DNA of 64,000 nt from Pseudomonas sp. ANT_H12B (lineage in GTDB: Bacteria; Pseudomonadota; Gammaproteobacteria; Pseudomonadales; Pseudomonadaceae), in the NCBI RefSeq assembly GCF_008369325.1, contig NZ_VOBI01000001.1, positions 434,001-498,000 of the forward strand, in the 5' to 3' direction. A program made the position numbers and the translations under genes. The notes under the pieces were generated by a model that was not told the DNA's origin, did no database searches, and saw nothing but the letters and a program-made list of their open reading frames with translations. Below are positions 36,699-45,830 of the stretch, piece after piece. Positions within the stretch are counted from its first letter, which is position 1. Each line of letters opens with the position of its first letter.

Positions 36699-37706
36699 TC
36701 AGGCCAGCAGTGCCTTCAGGTCGTTGTACAAGGCCTCGGGAATCTGCACACCCTCCACCAGACTGCGTCCTCGCGCCTCATAGCGTCGTTGCGACGGCAA
36801 GCGTGCGCCCTGCCCTTGAATGCTCTCGAACAGAACTTCGGCACGTGCCAGGTGCTGCTCAGTGGCTTCGCCGAGGAAGCGCCGTGGATCGAGTGCGATG
36901 ATCAACTCGCCATGGTACGGCGACGACTTGCTGCCAGCATCGTAGGCCAGCGATTCGGCGCTGGTCAGGTCACCGATCAACGGCCCGGCGATCAGCTCCA
37001 CCATGGCGGCCAGCGCCGAGCCCTTGTGCCCGCCGAACGTCAACATCGCGCCGGCATCGAGTACCACGTTCGCATCGGTACTTGGCTGCCCTGCAGCGTC
37101 GACGCCCCAGCCCTCGGGAATCGCTTTGCCAGCACGCCGGTGCAACTCGATATCGCCGCGGGCAATCGCACTGGTGGCGAAGTCGAACACAAACGGATCT
37201 TTTCCTGAGCGCGGCCAGCCGAACGCGATGGGATTGGTCCCGAACACCGGCTGACTGCCTCCCGCAGGCGCAACCCAGGCATGGCTGGGATTACACGCCA
37301 GCGCCACGAGACCAGCAGCGGTCAGCTGTTCGATCTCGACCCACAGCGCGGAAAAATGCACACAGTGATTGATCGCCAAAGCTGCTATACCGTTTGCGCG
37401 GGTTTTCTCCTCAAGCAACGCCAGGCCCGCCTGAAAAGCCAGCTGAGAGAAACCACCCGCCGCATCGACACGCACAATCGACGGCGCCTGGTCGATTACT
37501 CGCGGCTCGGCATCGGCGGACACTTTGCCGGCTCGAAGCGAATTCACGCAGCCCAGAATCCGGTACAACCCATGGGAGGCACAGCCATCGCGTTCGCCGG
37601 CAATCACTGTGGCGGCCACCGCCTGAGCGTGGGCAGCGTTGAAACCGTTGTGCAGCAGGATCGATTCGGCGAGCGTACGCGCTTCGATCAGGGACAGTCG
37701 GATCAT
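36699..37706 (-). CDS. Ldh-family reductase, probable pyrroline-2-carboxylate reductase
   Basis: 335 residues, malate/L-sulfolactate dehydrogenase fold. GERDGCASHGLYRILGCVNSL holds the conserved SHG, and INHCVHFSALW and NPIAFGWPRSG belong to the delta1-piperideine-2-carboxylate/pyrroline-2-carboxylate reductase branch (DpkA-like). It would reduce pyrroline-2-carboxylate to L-proline with NADPH. That is the step needed after aconitase X and the Thr-type racemase homologue. It is on the opposite strand, at the far end of the cluster. Confidence 0.82.
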   Translation of the reverse strand: MIRLSLIEARTLAESILLHNGFNAAHAQAVAATVIAGERDGCASHGLYRILGCVNSLRAGKVSADAEPRVIDQAPSIVRVDAAGGFSQLAFQAGLALLEEKTRANGIAALAINHCVHFSALWVEIEQLTAAGLVALACNPSHAWVAPAGGSQPVFGTNPIAFGWPRSGKDPFVFDFATSAIARGDIELHRRAGKAIPEGWGVDAAGQPSTDANVVLDAGAMLTFGGHKGSALAAMVELIAGPLIGDLTSAESLAYDAGSKSSPYHGELIIALDPRRFLGEATEQHLARAEVLFESIQGQGARLPSQRRYEARGRSLVEGVQIPEALYNDLKALLA

Positions 37707-37817
37707 AAATCAACTCCTTGGACAGACCGTCCAGACTGGCCCATTCCAGGCCGCAAGGCTTGATCGATTTAGATCAGGTCGATGACGAATTCGGCACATC
37801 GCGTGATCAACAGGAGC

Positions 37818-38267
37818 TCAGTGGGGAACACCCAACTTGGTGGCGATATCTTCAGGCTTGAGATGCCGTCCATCGACTGAAACCAACTCCAGTTTTCTGA
37901 TCGGCTTGCGGTCCCTTGCATCGACCATTACTGATCCGGTTTCGCCGGGCTCGTACATAAACTCGTTACCCCACTGCGAAAGGGCAATGAGGACTGGCTG
38001 CAAGGCCCTGCCCTTTTCGGTCAACACATATTCTTTGTAGATACTCCCGTCAGCCGCCGGCTCCATGCGCATCACACCCTGCTCGACCATGTTTTTCAGC
38101 CGTGCACTCAGAATGTTTTTCGCGACATCCAGGCTTTTCTGGAAATCACTGAAACGCCGCGTGCCTGCGAGCGCATCACGAATGATCAGCAATGACCACC
38201 AATCGCCGATGAGATCAAGGGATCGCGCGACCGGGCAGGCATTACCCTGCAAGCTTTTACGTTTCAC
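37818..38267 (-). CDS. HxlR-family transcriptional regulator
   Basis: 149 residues from a GTG start at 38267 with AGAGG upstream. The compact HxlR winged helix has the conserved Cys in GNACPVARSLDLIGDWWSLLIIRDAL. It is divergent from a truncated SDR gene only about 20 bases away; the HxlR-SDR pair is a common arrangement in which the regulator controls the reductase. That target is now broken. Confidence 0.9.
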   Translation of the reverse strand: MKRKSLQGNACPVARSLDLIGDWWSLLIIRDALAGTRRFSDFQKSLDVAKNILSARLKNMVEQGVMRMEPAADGSIYKEYVLTEKGRALQPVLIALSQWGNEFMYEPGETGSVMVDARDRKPIRKLELVSVDGRHLKPEDIATKLGVPH

Positions 38268-38286
38268 TTAACGAGCCTCTATCTAA

Positions 38287-38748
38287 GGTTTCGGCATTGA
38301 CGCCAACGCGTCCCTTGCCGTGCAGGCCGTTGAGCCGCACCTCAATCCTGGCGCATCGATCATTTTGAACGGGTCGGTGCACGCGGTCATGGGATGGCCT
38401 GGCTACAGCGCTTACGCGGCCACCAAAGGGGCTGTTCGCTCGATGACTCGCGTCATGGCCGCAGAATTTGCCCCACGTGGCATTCGGGTCAATCAGATCA
38501 CGCCCGGGGCTGCACGCACGCCGGTGTGGAACCCTCACGCCGCCTCCGTTGGAATGGACGCGCTGGAGAAAAAGCTTGTAACCGCTATTCCTCTCGGCCG
38601 CATGGGTGAAGCTGAAGAAGTGGCCTCCGTCGCTTTGTTCCTCGCCTCCAGCGACTCTACCAACGTCGTGGGTGCGGAGATCGTCGTCGATGGTGGTGCA
38701 ACGAGTTCACCCTTGGGCGCCCCTGCTCACCGGACAAACTGGGGGTAA
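38287..38748 (+). pseudogene. short-chain dehydrogenase, 5'-truncated
   Basis: The frame opens after a stop at 38284 and reads GFGIDANASLAVQAVEPHLN before GASIILNGS. It then continues with the catalytic YSAYAATKGAVRSMTRVMAAEF, the PG motif ITPGAARTP, and a normal end. About 85-100 N-terminal residues, including the TGxxxGxG cofactor loop, are missing. A GTG at 38320 could start a 142-residue product, but without the Rossmann start it would not bind NAD(P). A deletion just beside the HxlR gene is the simplest cause. Confidence 0.8.
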
Positions 38749-38766
38749 TCGAGCGCCTCGGTAACG

Positions 38767-39711
38767 CTACCCCACCAAATCAATCAACTGCTCGCGTTGC
38801 GCGCCCGTCAGCATCGGACCGAAACCGGCCCCGGCATTTTCCGCCATGTAGCGCGGGTTGCCGGTGCCGGGGATGACGCAGGTCACCGCCGGATGAGCCA
38901 GTAAAAATTTCAACGCCAGTTGCGGCCAGCTTTTGACTCCCACTTGTGAGGCCCATCCTGGCAAAGGTTTGTCTTTCAATCGGCCGAGCAAGGAGCCGCC
39001 ACCAAACGGTCGATTACAGATCACCGCTACACCTCGCTCCCGACACAGTGGCAAGATCCGCTTCTCGACGCCGCGGTCGTCCAGGGCATAGTTGATTTGA
39101 AGGAAATCCATTGGCTCGGCTTTCAGCAGCGCTTCCACTTCGTCGTACGCCGACGAGGTGTAATGCGTGATGCCGATATAGCGAATGCGCCCTTCTTCCT
39201 TCCATTTACGCAAGGTGGGCAAATGGGTTTCCCAGTCCAGCAGGTTGTGAATCTGCATCAGGTCGATACGGTCGGTCTGCAACAGTTTGAAGGACTGTTC
39301 CATCTGCGCGATGCCTTCTTCGCGGCCGCGGGTCCACACCTTGGTCGCCAGAAAGGCCGGTGAGCGCGGCTCATGAATCGACAACAGTTCACCGGTGGTC
39401 TGTTCGGCGCGACCGTACATGGGCGAGCTGTCGATCAACTTCCCTCCCTTGGCAAACAACGCGCTGAGCACGTCCGGCAGAAGCTTGTAGGCGGGATCGG
39501 AAGGCCGCACATCAAAGCCGCGATAGGTGCCCAGCCCGACGACGGGCAGCGGCTCGGAGCTGGAAGGAATGGCTCGGGTCAGCATGTTCTTGCCTCCTGT
39601 TCCCATCGACGGCGATGATTCTGCCAAGACCGGTTCTAGGGTGAAGACCGCCGAGACACCGGCGGCCAGCGTGAGTATTTTTCGACGCGTGTATCCATCA
39701 GTGTGGCTCAT
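38767..39711 (-). CDS. Tat-exported aldo/keto reductase
   Basis: 314 residues from the ATG at 39711. The N-terminus YTRRKILTLAAGVSAVFTLE followed by PVLA is a twin-arginine signal peptide. The mature AKR barrel shows LIDSSPMYGRAEQTTG (Asp/Tyr), ATKVWTRG (Lys), MQIHNLLDW (His) and the C-terminal cofactor region CVIPGTGNPRYMAEN. Most AKRs are cytosolic; a Tat signal implies export of the folded, cofactor-loaded protein. Its start overlaps the end of the carrier gene by 14 bases, so the two are coupled. Confidence 0.85.
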   Translation of the reverse strand: MSHTDGYTRRKILTLAAGVSAVFTLEPVLAESSPSMGTGGKNMLTRAIPSSSEPLPVVGLGTYRGFDVRPSDPAYKLLPDVLSALFAKGGKLIDSSPMYGRAEQTTGELLSIHEPRSPAFLATKVWTRGREEGIAQMEQSFKLLQTDRIDLMQIHNLLDWETHLPTLRKWKEEGRIRYIGITHYTSSAYDEVEALLKAEPMDFLQINYALDDRGVEKRILPLCRERGVAVICNRPFGGGSLLGRLKDKPLPGWASQVGVKSWPQLALKFLLAHPAVTCVIPGTGNPRYMAENAGAGFGPMLTGAQREQLIDLVG

Positions 39712-40984
39712 GATCTCGCCCTTCCCCATTGTTGCTGTCGGCCTTTTGTTCCTGCTGCCTGGCGAGCCATAGCGATAACCAGCCCCACAGCCCGGCAAAC
39801 GGCACGATCACCAGCGCCACAAGACCGAAACCCGCGCCCAGCGCCGTCAAGCCTGCGGACAGCCAGCCACTGGCGGCATCTCCGCCGCGATACACCAGGG
39901 TTTCGATCACATTCTTGGCCTTGTATTTTTCTTCGCGGCTGACCACGGTCCACAGCACCTCTCGCGCCGGCCGCACGACGGCGAACTCGACTGCGCGGCG
40001 CAGCCCTTGTGCCAACGCGACGGTTGCAGGCACTGGCGCCAGGGCCATGGCGGTGAACGCCACGATCGTCGCCAATGGCAACGCTGCCAGCGCCCCGCCG
40101 ACGCCAATCAATCGGATCAACGGCGCCGTCAGCACCAGTTGAAAGATCAAGGTCAGCGCCGACACGATCAAATCGACGACGGCGAAAAATTGCGTCCTGC
40201 TGGCAACATCAGCATAGCTACCGGCGACAATCCGTCCTTGTTCGAAATACAACAAGGTTGCCGCGCTGGTGTGCAACAGCATGAACAACACCAGCCCCAG
40301 CAGATAACGCGAACGCAGGATCAGCGTGACGCCCGCCAACAGGCTGCCGCCCATGCGTCGATCATCCAGCAACCGGCTGCCGGACTGCGACTCGGTACGG
40401 GACAACAGCCCCCGATAGCAGCGCACCGCGACTTCCAGCAGCACCGCCGCCGCGACAGTCAACGCAACCGGACCAAAACTCGTGGCCATGGTCGCGGCCA
40501 GCAATGGCCCGATAAACGTGCCAAGGGTGCCACCCGCCGCGACGAAGCCGAACAGCCGCCGCCCTTGCTCACTGGAAAATCGGTCCACCAGTACGCTCCA
40601 GAAGATGGAGACGATGAACAGGTTATAGATGCTGATCCAGACGAAAAACACGCGCCCCACCGTCACCGGCGCAACGTGATTGGCGATCAGCACACCGAAC
40701 ACCAGCATCGACAAGGCGATCAAGCGATAGATCAACGGCACGAAACGCGTGGCAGGCAGGCGCGAGACCAGCGCACCAAACAGCGGAACCATCAGCAGCA
40801 TCACCACGAAGGTGGCCGTGAACAGCCATTGCAACTTGTCGGCACCACCCTCCAGGCCCAAGGCGTCGAGCAGCGGCCGCACCAGGTAGTAACTGGCGAG
40901 CACACAGAAGTGGAAGGCGAAGCCCAGCATCAGGGCCGCTCTTTCAGAGGGTCGAACGTCGAGCCATTTAACAACGATGGGCAT
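39698..40984 (-). CDS. ATP/ADP translocase-like (NTT/Npt) MFS carrier
   Basis: 428 residues with about 12 hydrophobic segments. LGFAFHFCVLASYYLVRPLLD and LQWLFTATFVVMLLMVPLFG, plus IFWSVLVDRFSSEQGRRLFG, resemble the Npt/ATP:ADP antiporter-related proteins annotated in free-living bacteria. True nucleotide exchange is known from obligate intracellular bacteria and plastids; the substrate in free-living relatives is unproven. It is upstream of and overlaps the Tat-type aldo/keto reductase gene. Confidence 0.7.
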   Translation of the reverse strand: MPIVVKWLDVRPSERAALMLGFAFHFCVLASYYLVRPLLDALGLEGGADKLQWLFTATFVVMLLMVPLFGALVSRLPATRFVPLIYRLIALSMLVFGVLIANHVAPVTVGRVFFVWISIYNLFIVSIFWSVLVDRFSSEQGRRLFGFVAAGGTLGTFIGPLLAATMATSFGPVALTVAAAVLLEVAVRCYRGLLSRTESQSGSRLLDDRRMGGSLLAGVTLILRSRYLLGLVLFMLLHTSAATLLYFEQGRIVAGSYADVASRTQFFAVVDLIVSALTLIFQLVLTAPLIRLIGVGGALAALPLATIVAFTAMALAPVPATVALAQGLRRAVEFAVVRPAREVLWTVVSREEKYKAKNVIETLVYRGGDAASGWLSAGLTALGAGFGLVALVIVPFAGLWGWLSLWLARQQEQKADSNNGEGRDHEPH

Positions 40985-41093
40985 GGCTGCCCTCCCGGTG
41001 CGTCCCGCTATCGATCCACTACACTTTGACCGCTATCAAGCGATAGCCGTCTCCAGGCCAGATCAGCCAATGCTGCCCACTAAAGCTAGCCGA

Positions 41094-41858
41094 ATGTCAC
41101 GCACCCTGGTGTCTCTCGTCATCATCGTAGTCGTCGTGTATCTGGCGCTCTGCGCTGCGCTGTTCGTGTTTCAACGCGCCCTCATCTACTTTCCGCAACC
41201 ACGTGCCATTGAGACAACCACAACGCCGCTCACCCTGTCAGTAGACGATGAGCACGTGCTGGTGTCCGTCAGACCGCGCGAGGGACCGAATGCATTGATC
41301 TATTTCGGTGGAAATGCCGAAGATGTCTCTCGCAGCCTGTCCGAGTTCTCGCAGGCGTTCCCGGACCACGCTCTCTACTTGCTTCACTACAGAGGCTTCG
41401 GTGGAAGCTCAGGCGCGCCTTCCGAGGAGGCGATTGCGCGCGATGCCATGACGTTGTTTGACCTGGTCTACGCCTCCCACCCGCACATTGCCGTGGTCGG
41501 TCGCAGCCTGGGCTCGGGCGTCGCCGTGCGTCTCGCCAGCCTGCGCCCGGCTGCGCGCCTGATCCTGATCACGCCCTACAACAGCCTTGGAGAACTCGCC
41601 GCACGGCAGTACCCCATATTCCCGGTGAAGTGGTTGCTAAAGGACAAATTTGAATCCTGGAAATACGCCGCCCACATCACCGTGCCGACACTCTTGATCG
41701 CGGCGCAGAACGACGAGGTGATACCGGGCTCAAGCACGGAGCGCCTCTACACCCATTTCGCCAAAGGCGTGGCTTCGCTGAAGGTCATACCGGGTGTGGG
41801 GCACAACTCAATATCCGAGAGCCCCGAGTACCTGAAGCTGTTGGGGGAAGGATTGTGA
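41094..41858 (+). CDS. membrane-anchored alpha/beta hydrolase
   Basis: 254 residues from the ATG at 41094; an ATG at 41070 would add eight residues. An N-terminal membrane helix (residues 6-27) is followed by YFPQPRAIE and an alpha/beta hydrolase domain of the BEM46/ABHD13 type. The nucleophile elbow is VVGRSLGSGVA, the acid is probably in AQNDEVIPG, and the His is in VGHNSISE. It is divergent from the NTT-like carrier with a 109-base gap. The substrate is unknown, probably an ester or thioester at the membrane. Confidence 0.8.
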   Translation: MSRTLVSLVIIVVVVYLALCAALFVFQRALIYFPQPRAIETTTTPLTLSVDDEHVLVSVRPREGPNALIYFGGNAEDVSRSLSEFSQAFPDHALYLLHYRGFGGSSGAPSEEAIARDAMTLFDLVYASHPHIAVVGRSLGSGVAVRLASLRPAARLILITPYNSLGELAARQYPIFPVKWLLKDKFESWKYAAHITVPTLLIAAQNDEVIPGSSTERLYTHFAKGVASLKVIPGVGHNSISESPEYLKLLGEGL

Positions 41859-41875
41859 ATCGCTTTGCCATCGCT

Positions 41876-41974
41876 GAGCACATTCTCTGTGCGGTAACCC
41901 AAGGACGCTGCGGTTTCCTCGACCTTCTGCCGCGTCTTCGGCGAAACACTGGCGACCCTTGGTGAAGGTTCGTC
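41876..41974 (-). pseudogene. LacI-family DNA-binding domain remnant
   Basis: The minus strand reads SPRVASVSPKTRQKVEETAA followed by SLGYR. This matches the end of a LacI HTH and hinge (VSPKTRxKVExAxxxLGYRPN). No HTH start precedes it and no effector domain follows. It lies between the hydrolase and cioB as a stray fragment. Confidence 0.65.
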
Positions 41975-41987
41975 GGCTTGAACGCAG

Positions 41988-42989
41988 TCAATCACGAGCA
42001 GCACGCACCTTCCCGCTAAAGACTTTAAAACCGTAAGTGTTGTAGATGAGCGTCACCGGTATCAACACGACAAAACCGACCAACATGAACATCTGGCTGG
42101 TCGGACTGGAGGCGGCAGCTTGCAAGGTCAGATGCGGTGGGACAATCAACGGGTATAGCGCTGTGATCATCAAGGCGAACGCCAAAACGAAGATACCCAA
42201 TGCCGCGAACAGCGGCAGATACTCCCGGCGGCTTCGAAAGCCCAGGATGAAGCCGATCAGCAGTGCAATGAGCACTGTTGCGGCCGGCAGCCAGACCAGA
42301 CGATCAAACAACCGGTCCGCATACCGAGTGTCCAGTGTCGTTGTCCAGACCACCAACACGGCCAATAGCACCAAGGTTACGATTGCAAACGCCCTCGCCT
42401 GACGACCTGATCGTTGCTGAAGTTCTCCTTCAGTACGCCAATAAAGCCAACAGGCGCCCAGCCACGTGTAACCCAACACGAGCACGGCGCCACAGAACAG
42501 TGGAAACATACCCAGCCATTCCCAGCCGTTGCCACTGTACTGCCGGCCATCATTGGGTATGCCTTGAACCAGCGAACCCAAGACCAGCCCCTGACATCCA
42601 CCGGCCAGCAGTGAACCGACCGACAGCAAACCGTCGACAACGCGCTTGATTTCATCACTGGGAGCGTAGTCACGAAATTCCAGCGCTACCACGCGAAGAA
42701 TCAGAGCCAAAAACATCAGGATGAACGGCAGATAGAGCGCCGGCAGCAGGATGGCGTAGGCCAGCGGAAATAACGCTAGAAGCCCCCCGCCACCTAGCAC
42801 CAGCCAGGTTTCATTAGCATCCCAGATCGGCAAGATGGTCACTGCCATGGCACGGCGATGTTTACCGCAACGGGTCAGGCCCAGCAGTACGCCGACGCCA
42901 AGATCAGTTCCGTCCAACAGCACATAGCTCAACACCGAAAACGCCAGGGCCGCAGCGCAAAGGAGTGTTATCCAGTCATTGTCCGCCAT
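41988..42989 (-). CDS. cioB: cyanide-insensitive quinol oxidase subunit II
   Basis: 333 residues with about eight membrane helices. SYVLLDGTDLGVGVLLGLT and WDANETWLVLGGGGLLALFPLAYA are the CydB hallmarks. It follows cioA with an 11-base gap. It forms the smaller subunit of the bd-type oxidase that reduces O2 with quinol electrons. Confidence 0.92.
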   Translation of the reverse strand: MADNDWITLLCAAALAFSVLSYVLLDGTDLGVGVLLGLTRCGKHRRAMAVTILPIWDANETWLVLGGGGLLALFPLAYAILLPALYLPFILMFLALILRVVALEFRDYAPSDEIKRVVDGLLSVGSLLAGGCQGLVLGSLVQGIPNDGRQYSGNGWEWLGMFPLFCGAVLVLGYTWLGACWLYWRTEGELQQRSGRQARAFAIVTLVLLAVLVVWTTTLDTRYADRLFDRLVWLPAATVLIALLIGFILGFRSRREYLPLFAALGIFVLAFALMITALYPLIVPPHLTLQAAASSPTSQMFMLVGFVVLIPVTLIYNTYGFKVFSGKVRAARD

Positions 42990-43000
42990 GGATCATGCCC

Positions 43001-44386
43001 TCAGGGTTCACCCGTCTCGTCAGCCAGGGTTGGCTGCGGCCCCGCCTCGTCCTTGTGCGGTGGTTCACGCAGGAGTCGCAGCAGCACCCAGAGGCCAATG
43101 CCGAATATCAGCAGGTAGAACAACAGGATTGTCCATGTCGACCCTACGACCTGCTGTCGGGACACCGAAGACAGACTGTCAGCCGTACGCAGCAAACCGT
43201 AGACAGTGAAGGGTTGGCGGCCCACCTCGGTCACCACCCAGCCACTGAGCATCGCCACCAATCCGGCCGGCGCCATCAGCACACACCCGCGCAGCATCCA
43301 TCGCGCTGCGAACAACCGTTGTCGCCATCGCAACACCAAACTGCTCAGGCCCTGCACCAACATCAATACGCCCAGTCCGACCATGATGCGAAACGCGAAG
43401 AACACCGCTGGCACCGGCGGGATGTCCTGAGGCGGGAATTCATCCAGCGCGGCGATGGTGCCACTCAGGTCATGCGTCAGGTACAGCGAACCTATGCGCG
43501 GAATCGCCACTTCCCAATGATTGCGCCGCTCGGCCATGTCTGGCAGGGCGAACAAGCGTAAAGGCTCACCTGCACCTTTGGGCGGGCGAGTCCAGGAGCC
43601 TTCGATGGCGGCGACTTTCTGCGGCTGGACTTTGAGACTGTGTTGACCATGCAGGTCTCCCACCACGATCTGGACAGGTGTGAGCACGACGATTGTCCAC
43701 AGCGCCATGGAATATTGAAGGCGTGCGCGCGGATTCTTTGGCGCACGTAACAATTGCCAGGCGCTGGCTCCGGCCACCAGTGTGGCGGTGCCGAGCAACG
43801 CCGCCAATGTCATGTGCCCCAGCCGATAGGGGAACGATGGATTGAAGATGATCGCCCACCAATCCTCGGCAACGAAACGGCCATCAGCGCCTACGGCATA
43901 ACCGGCTGGCGTTTGCATCCAGGAATTGGCCGACAGGATCCAGAATGCGCTGATCAGCGAACCGACGGCGACCGCGCAGGTGGCGAAAAAATGCAGACGA
44001 GGGCCTACCTTCTTTAGCCCGAAGAGCATGATGCCAAGGAAGCCTGCTTCCAGGAAAAATGCGGCCAGCACCTCGTAGAACATCAATGGGCCGAGGATAT
44101 CTCCAGCCTGAATTGAAAGCCGCGACCAATTGAGCCCGAACTGATATTCCAGTATCAAGCCTGAGGCGGTGCCCACCGCCACGTTGAGGGCAAATACTTT
44201 TAGCCAGTAACGGTAGACGTCCAGGTAGACCTTTCGTCTTCGCCACAGCCAAAGCGCTTCGAGCACCATCAAAAAGTTGGCCAGCCCGATGGTCAGTGCC
44301 GCCAGCACAATATGAAAACTGATGGTGATCGCGAACTGGACACGCGCCGCCATCAGCGCCGAATCAACCGCGTCCATGCCATCCAC
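43001..44386 (-). CDS. cioA: cyanide-insensitive quinol oxidase subunit I
   Basis: 461 residues; an in-frame ATG at 44377 (MDAVDSALMAARVQF) is an equally good start. The haem b595 His is in RVQFAITISFHIV, GLILEYQFGLNW and EVLAAFFLEAGFLGIMLFG line the oxygen site, and the short Q-loop after VVGDLHGQHSLKVQPQKVAA marks the CIO branch. With cioB it forms the cyanide-tolerant terminal oxidase in the inner membrane. No cydX-like small gene was seen beside it. Confidence 0.92.
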   Translation of the reverse strand: MDGMDAVDSALMAARVQFAITISFHIVLAALTIGLANFLMVLEALWLWRRRKVYLDVYRYWLKVFALNVAVGTASGLILEYQFGLNWSRLSIQAGDILGPLMFYEVLAAFFLEAGFLGIMLFGLKKVGPRLHFFATCAVAVGSLISAFWILSANSWMQTPAGYAVGADGRFVAEDWWAIIFNPSFPYRLGHMTLAALLGTATLVAGASAWQLLRAPKNPRARLQYSMALWTIVVLTPVQIVVGDLHGQHSLKVQPQKVAAIEGSWTRPPKGAGEPLRLFALPDMAERRNHWEVAIPRIGSLYLTHDLSGTIAALDEFPPQDIPPVPAVFFAFRIMVGLGVLMLVQGLSSLVLRWRQRLFAARWMLRGCVLMAPAGLVAMLSGWVVTEVGRQPFTVYGLLRTADSLSSVSRQQVVGSTWTILLFYLLIFGIGLWVLLRLLREPPHKDEAGPQPTLADETGEP

Positions 44387-44611
44387 TCACCGCCAACCCA
44401 TTCGTTCTGGTTTCAGCGGCTGACACAAACAAGCTGTTGACGGGAATAGGCATGACATCTGTCCAATGCAGTATTTGTCGGTTGACTGTCCTCGATGCCA
44501 ATAATTCCGACAACGCCCGCTGCTAGCGCCACCTCGCGCATGGGGTTGCTGGCTGACAACAGGTTTACGCCGCTCGATAGAGCGCAGACAGCTTTCGGCT
44601 GTGGATTCAAC

Positions 44612-44675
44612 GCCTCGATCATCCTCGCGTGGCTATCCTGGCGTTATGTCGAGGTGCCCTTTCGGCGTAACGGGG
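44612..44675 (+). pseudogene. acyltransferase-3 C-terminal remnant
   Basis: The plus strand reads ASIILAWLSWRYVEVPFRRN, the characteristic end of OafA-type acyltransferase-3 domains (LSWRYVExPFR). Nothing of the other roughly 300 residues is present. The rest of 44387-44774 shows no recognisable gene. Confidence 0.6.
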
Positions 44676-44774
44676 CGACGTGGCACTTTTTCTCGGGTCT
44701 TCGTCCGTCGATTCGCCATTCCGGCATTGGGACCTCCCGCATGAAGGCACGGTGAAATAGCCGCTGTCATTGCC

Positions 44775-45404
44775 CTACTCAACGTCTTCGAACGATCCCG
44801 TACGCACCTCACCGTTGCGGACGTAGCGTGTGATCAGCACACCCACTGACGTGCTGGTCGAGTGCACCAACGTGAAGGCCGATGCTAGTGCGTTGTCGCC
44901 GAACAGGCGCTTGCCGTGTCCCAGAACGACGGGGAAAATCATCAGCCGAAGCTCGTCCACCAACCCGGCTGCCAGCAGTTGGCGCACCAGGTCGCCGCTG
45001 CCCTGGGTCAATAGGTCGGCGCCGTCCCGATGCTTGAGCGCGCGTATCGCATCAACAAGGTTTTCCTCCAACCCATGACTGTTCTGCCAATCCAGCGTAT
45101 CGGGCCGATGGGTGGCCACGTGCTTGGGCACGCTGTTGAATAAGTGAGCGATGGTGCGATGGTTTGGATCAGCCTGTTGGTGGTGCGGCCAATATGCCGC
45201 GAATATGTCGTAGGTGCGGCGCCCCAGCAGCAACTCGAACGGCTGCGCGAACAGGTCTTGAATAGCCTGGCCGGAGGCTTCGTCGGCGTAGGGCACTATC
45301 CAGCCACCGAAGCGGAATTCGCCGCTGGTATCTTCTTGCGGCCCGCCGGGCGCTTGCATGACGCCGTCCAGACTGATGAAGACGGCAACGGTTAGCTTAC
45401 GCAT
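44775..45404 (-). CDS. dihydrofolate reductase-family protein (RibD C-terminal-like)
   Basis: 209 residues with GAGGAGAACAGC before the ATG. MRKLTVAVFISLDGVMQAPG and LLLGRRTYDIFAAYWP, then LLTQGSGDLVRQLLAAGLVDELRLMIFPVVLG, match the RibD_C/DHFR-like reductases. They use NADPH, but most members have unknown substrates. It appears to be a single-gene unit. Confidence 0.88.
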   Translation of the reverse strand: MRKLTVAVFISLDGVMQAPGGPQEDTSGEFRFGGWIVPYADEASGQAIQDLFAQPFELLLGRRTYDIFAAYWPHHQQADPNHRTIAHLFNSVPKHVATHRPDTLDWQNSHGLEENLVDAIRALKHRDGADLLTQGSGDLVRQLLAAGLVDELRLMIFPVVLGHGKRLFGDNALASAFTLVHSTSTSVGVLITRYVRNGEVRTGSFEDVE

Positions 45405-45830
45405 GCTGTTCTCCTCGTTTGTCCTTGTGAAGGTGCTCGTACAGGGAGAGGTCTGTGGTCATTGCGACTCATCAGATTCATTCCCTGATGGGTAGTCGAA
45501 TGAGACACGGCGAAATCGACCATACGGTCGAAAAAGTTAAAAAAACGCCCCTATCACTGCCGCGAGAATACGAACCTGGGACGGCACCTGCGGCTATATC
45601 GTCTGAACCTGGCGGGTCAAATTTCGGAAGGGGACTGCAAGTCCGCAAGTATGGAAATGCTGGGAGTGGCGATGGGCGTCGCATCAATCCTCATTGGCCG
45701 CACGTCATAACGCGGATAACACGTAGCAGTGTTTGGGGCAGCGTATCGGTGCGGGGTGAGATCCGCCGCGGATCGATTGCTGTCCTGCGATGAGGATGCC
45801 GTTACACGCAACCGCTTGTTAAAAGCGCCG
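45405..45830. other. intergenic region without recognisable gene
   Basis: 426 bases between the promoter of the DHFR-like gene and the end of a LysR gene. The longest open frame (45455-45793, plus) has no family resemblance and an unusual composition. No tRNA-like cloverleaf was found on inspection. Confidence 0.5.

Noticed and set aside
40007..41029. 340-residue Gln/Arg/His-rich open frame on the plus strand
   Set aside because: It is antisense to the NTT-like carrier; the composition is typical of a reversed membrane protein gene.
45405..45830. possible tRNA or small RNA in a gene-free gap
   Set aside because: No cloverleaf, conserved T-loop or terminator could be made out by eye.
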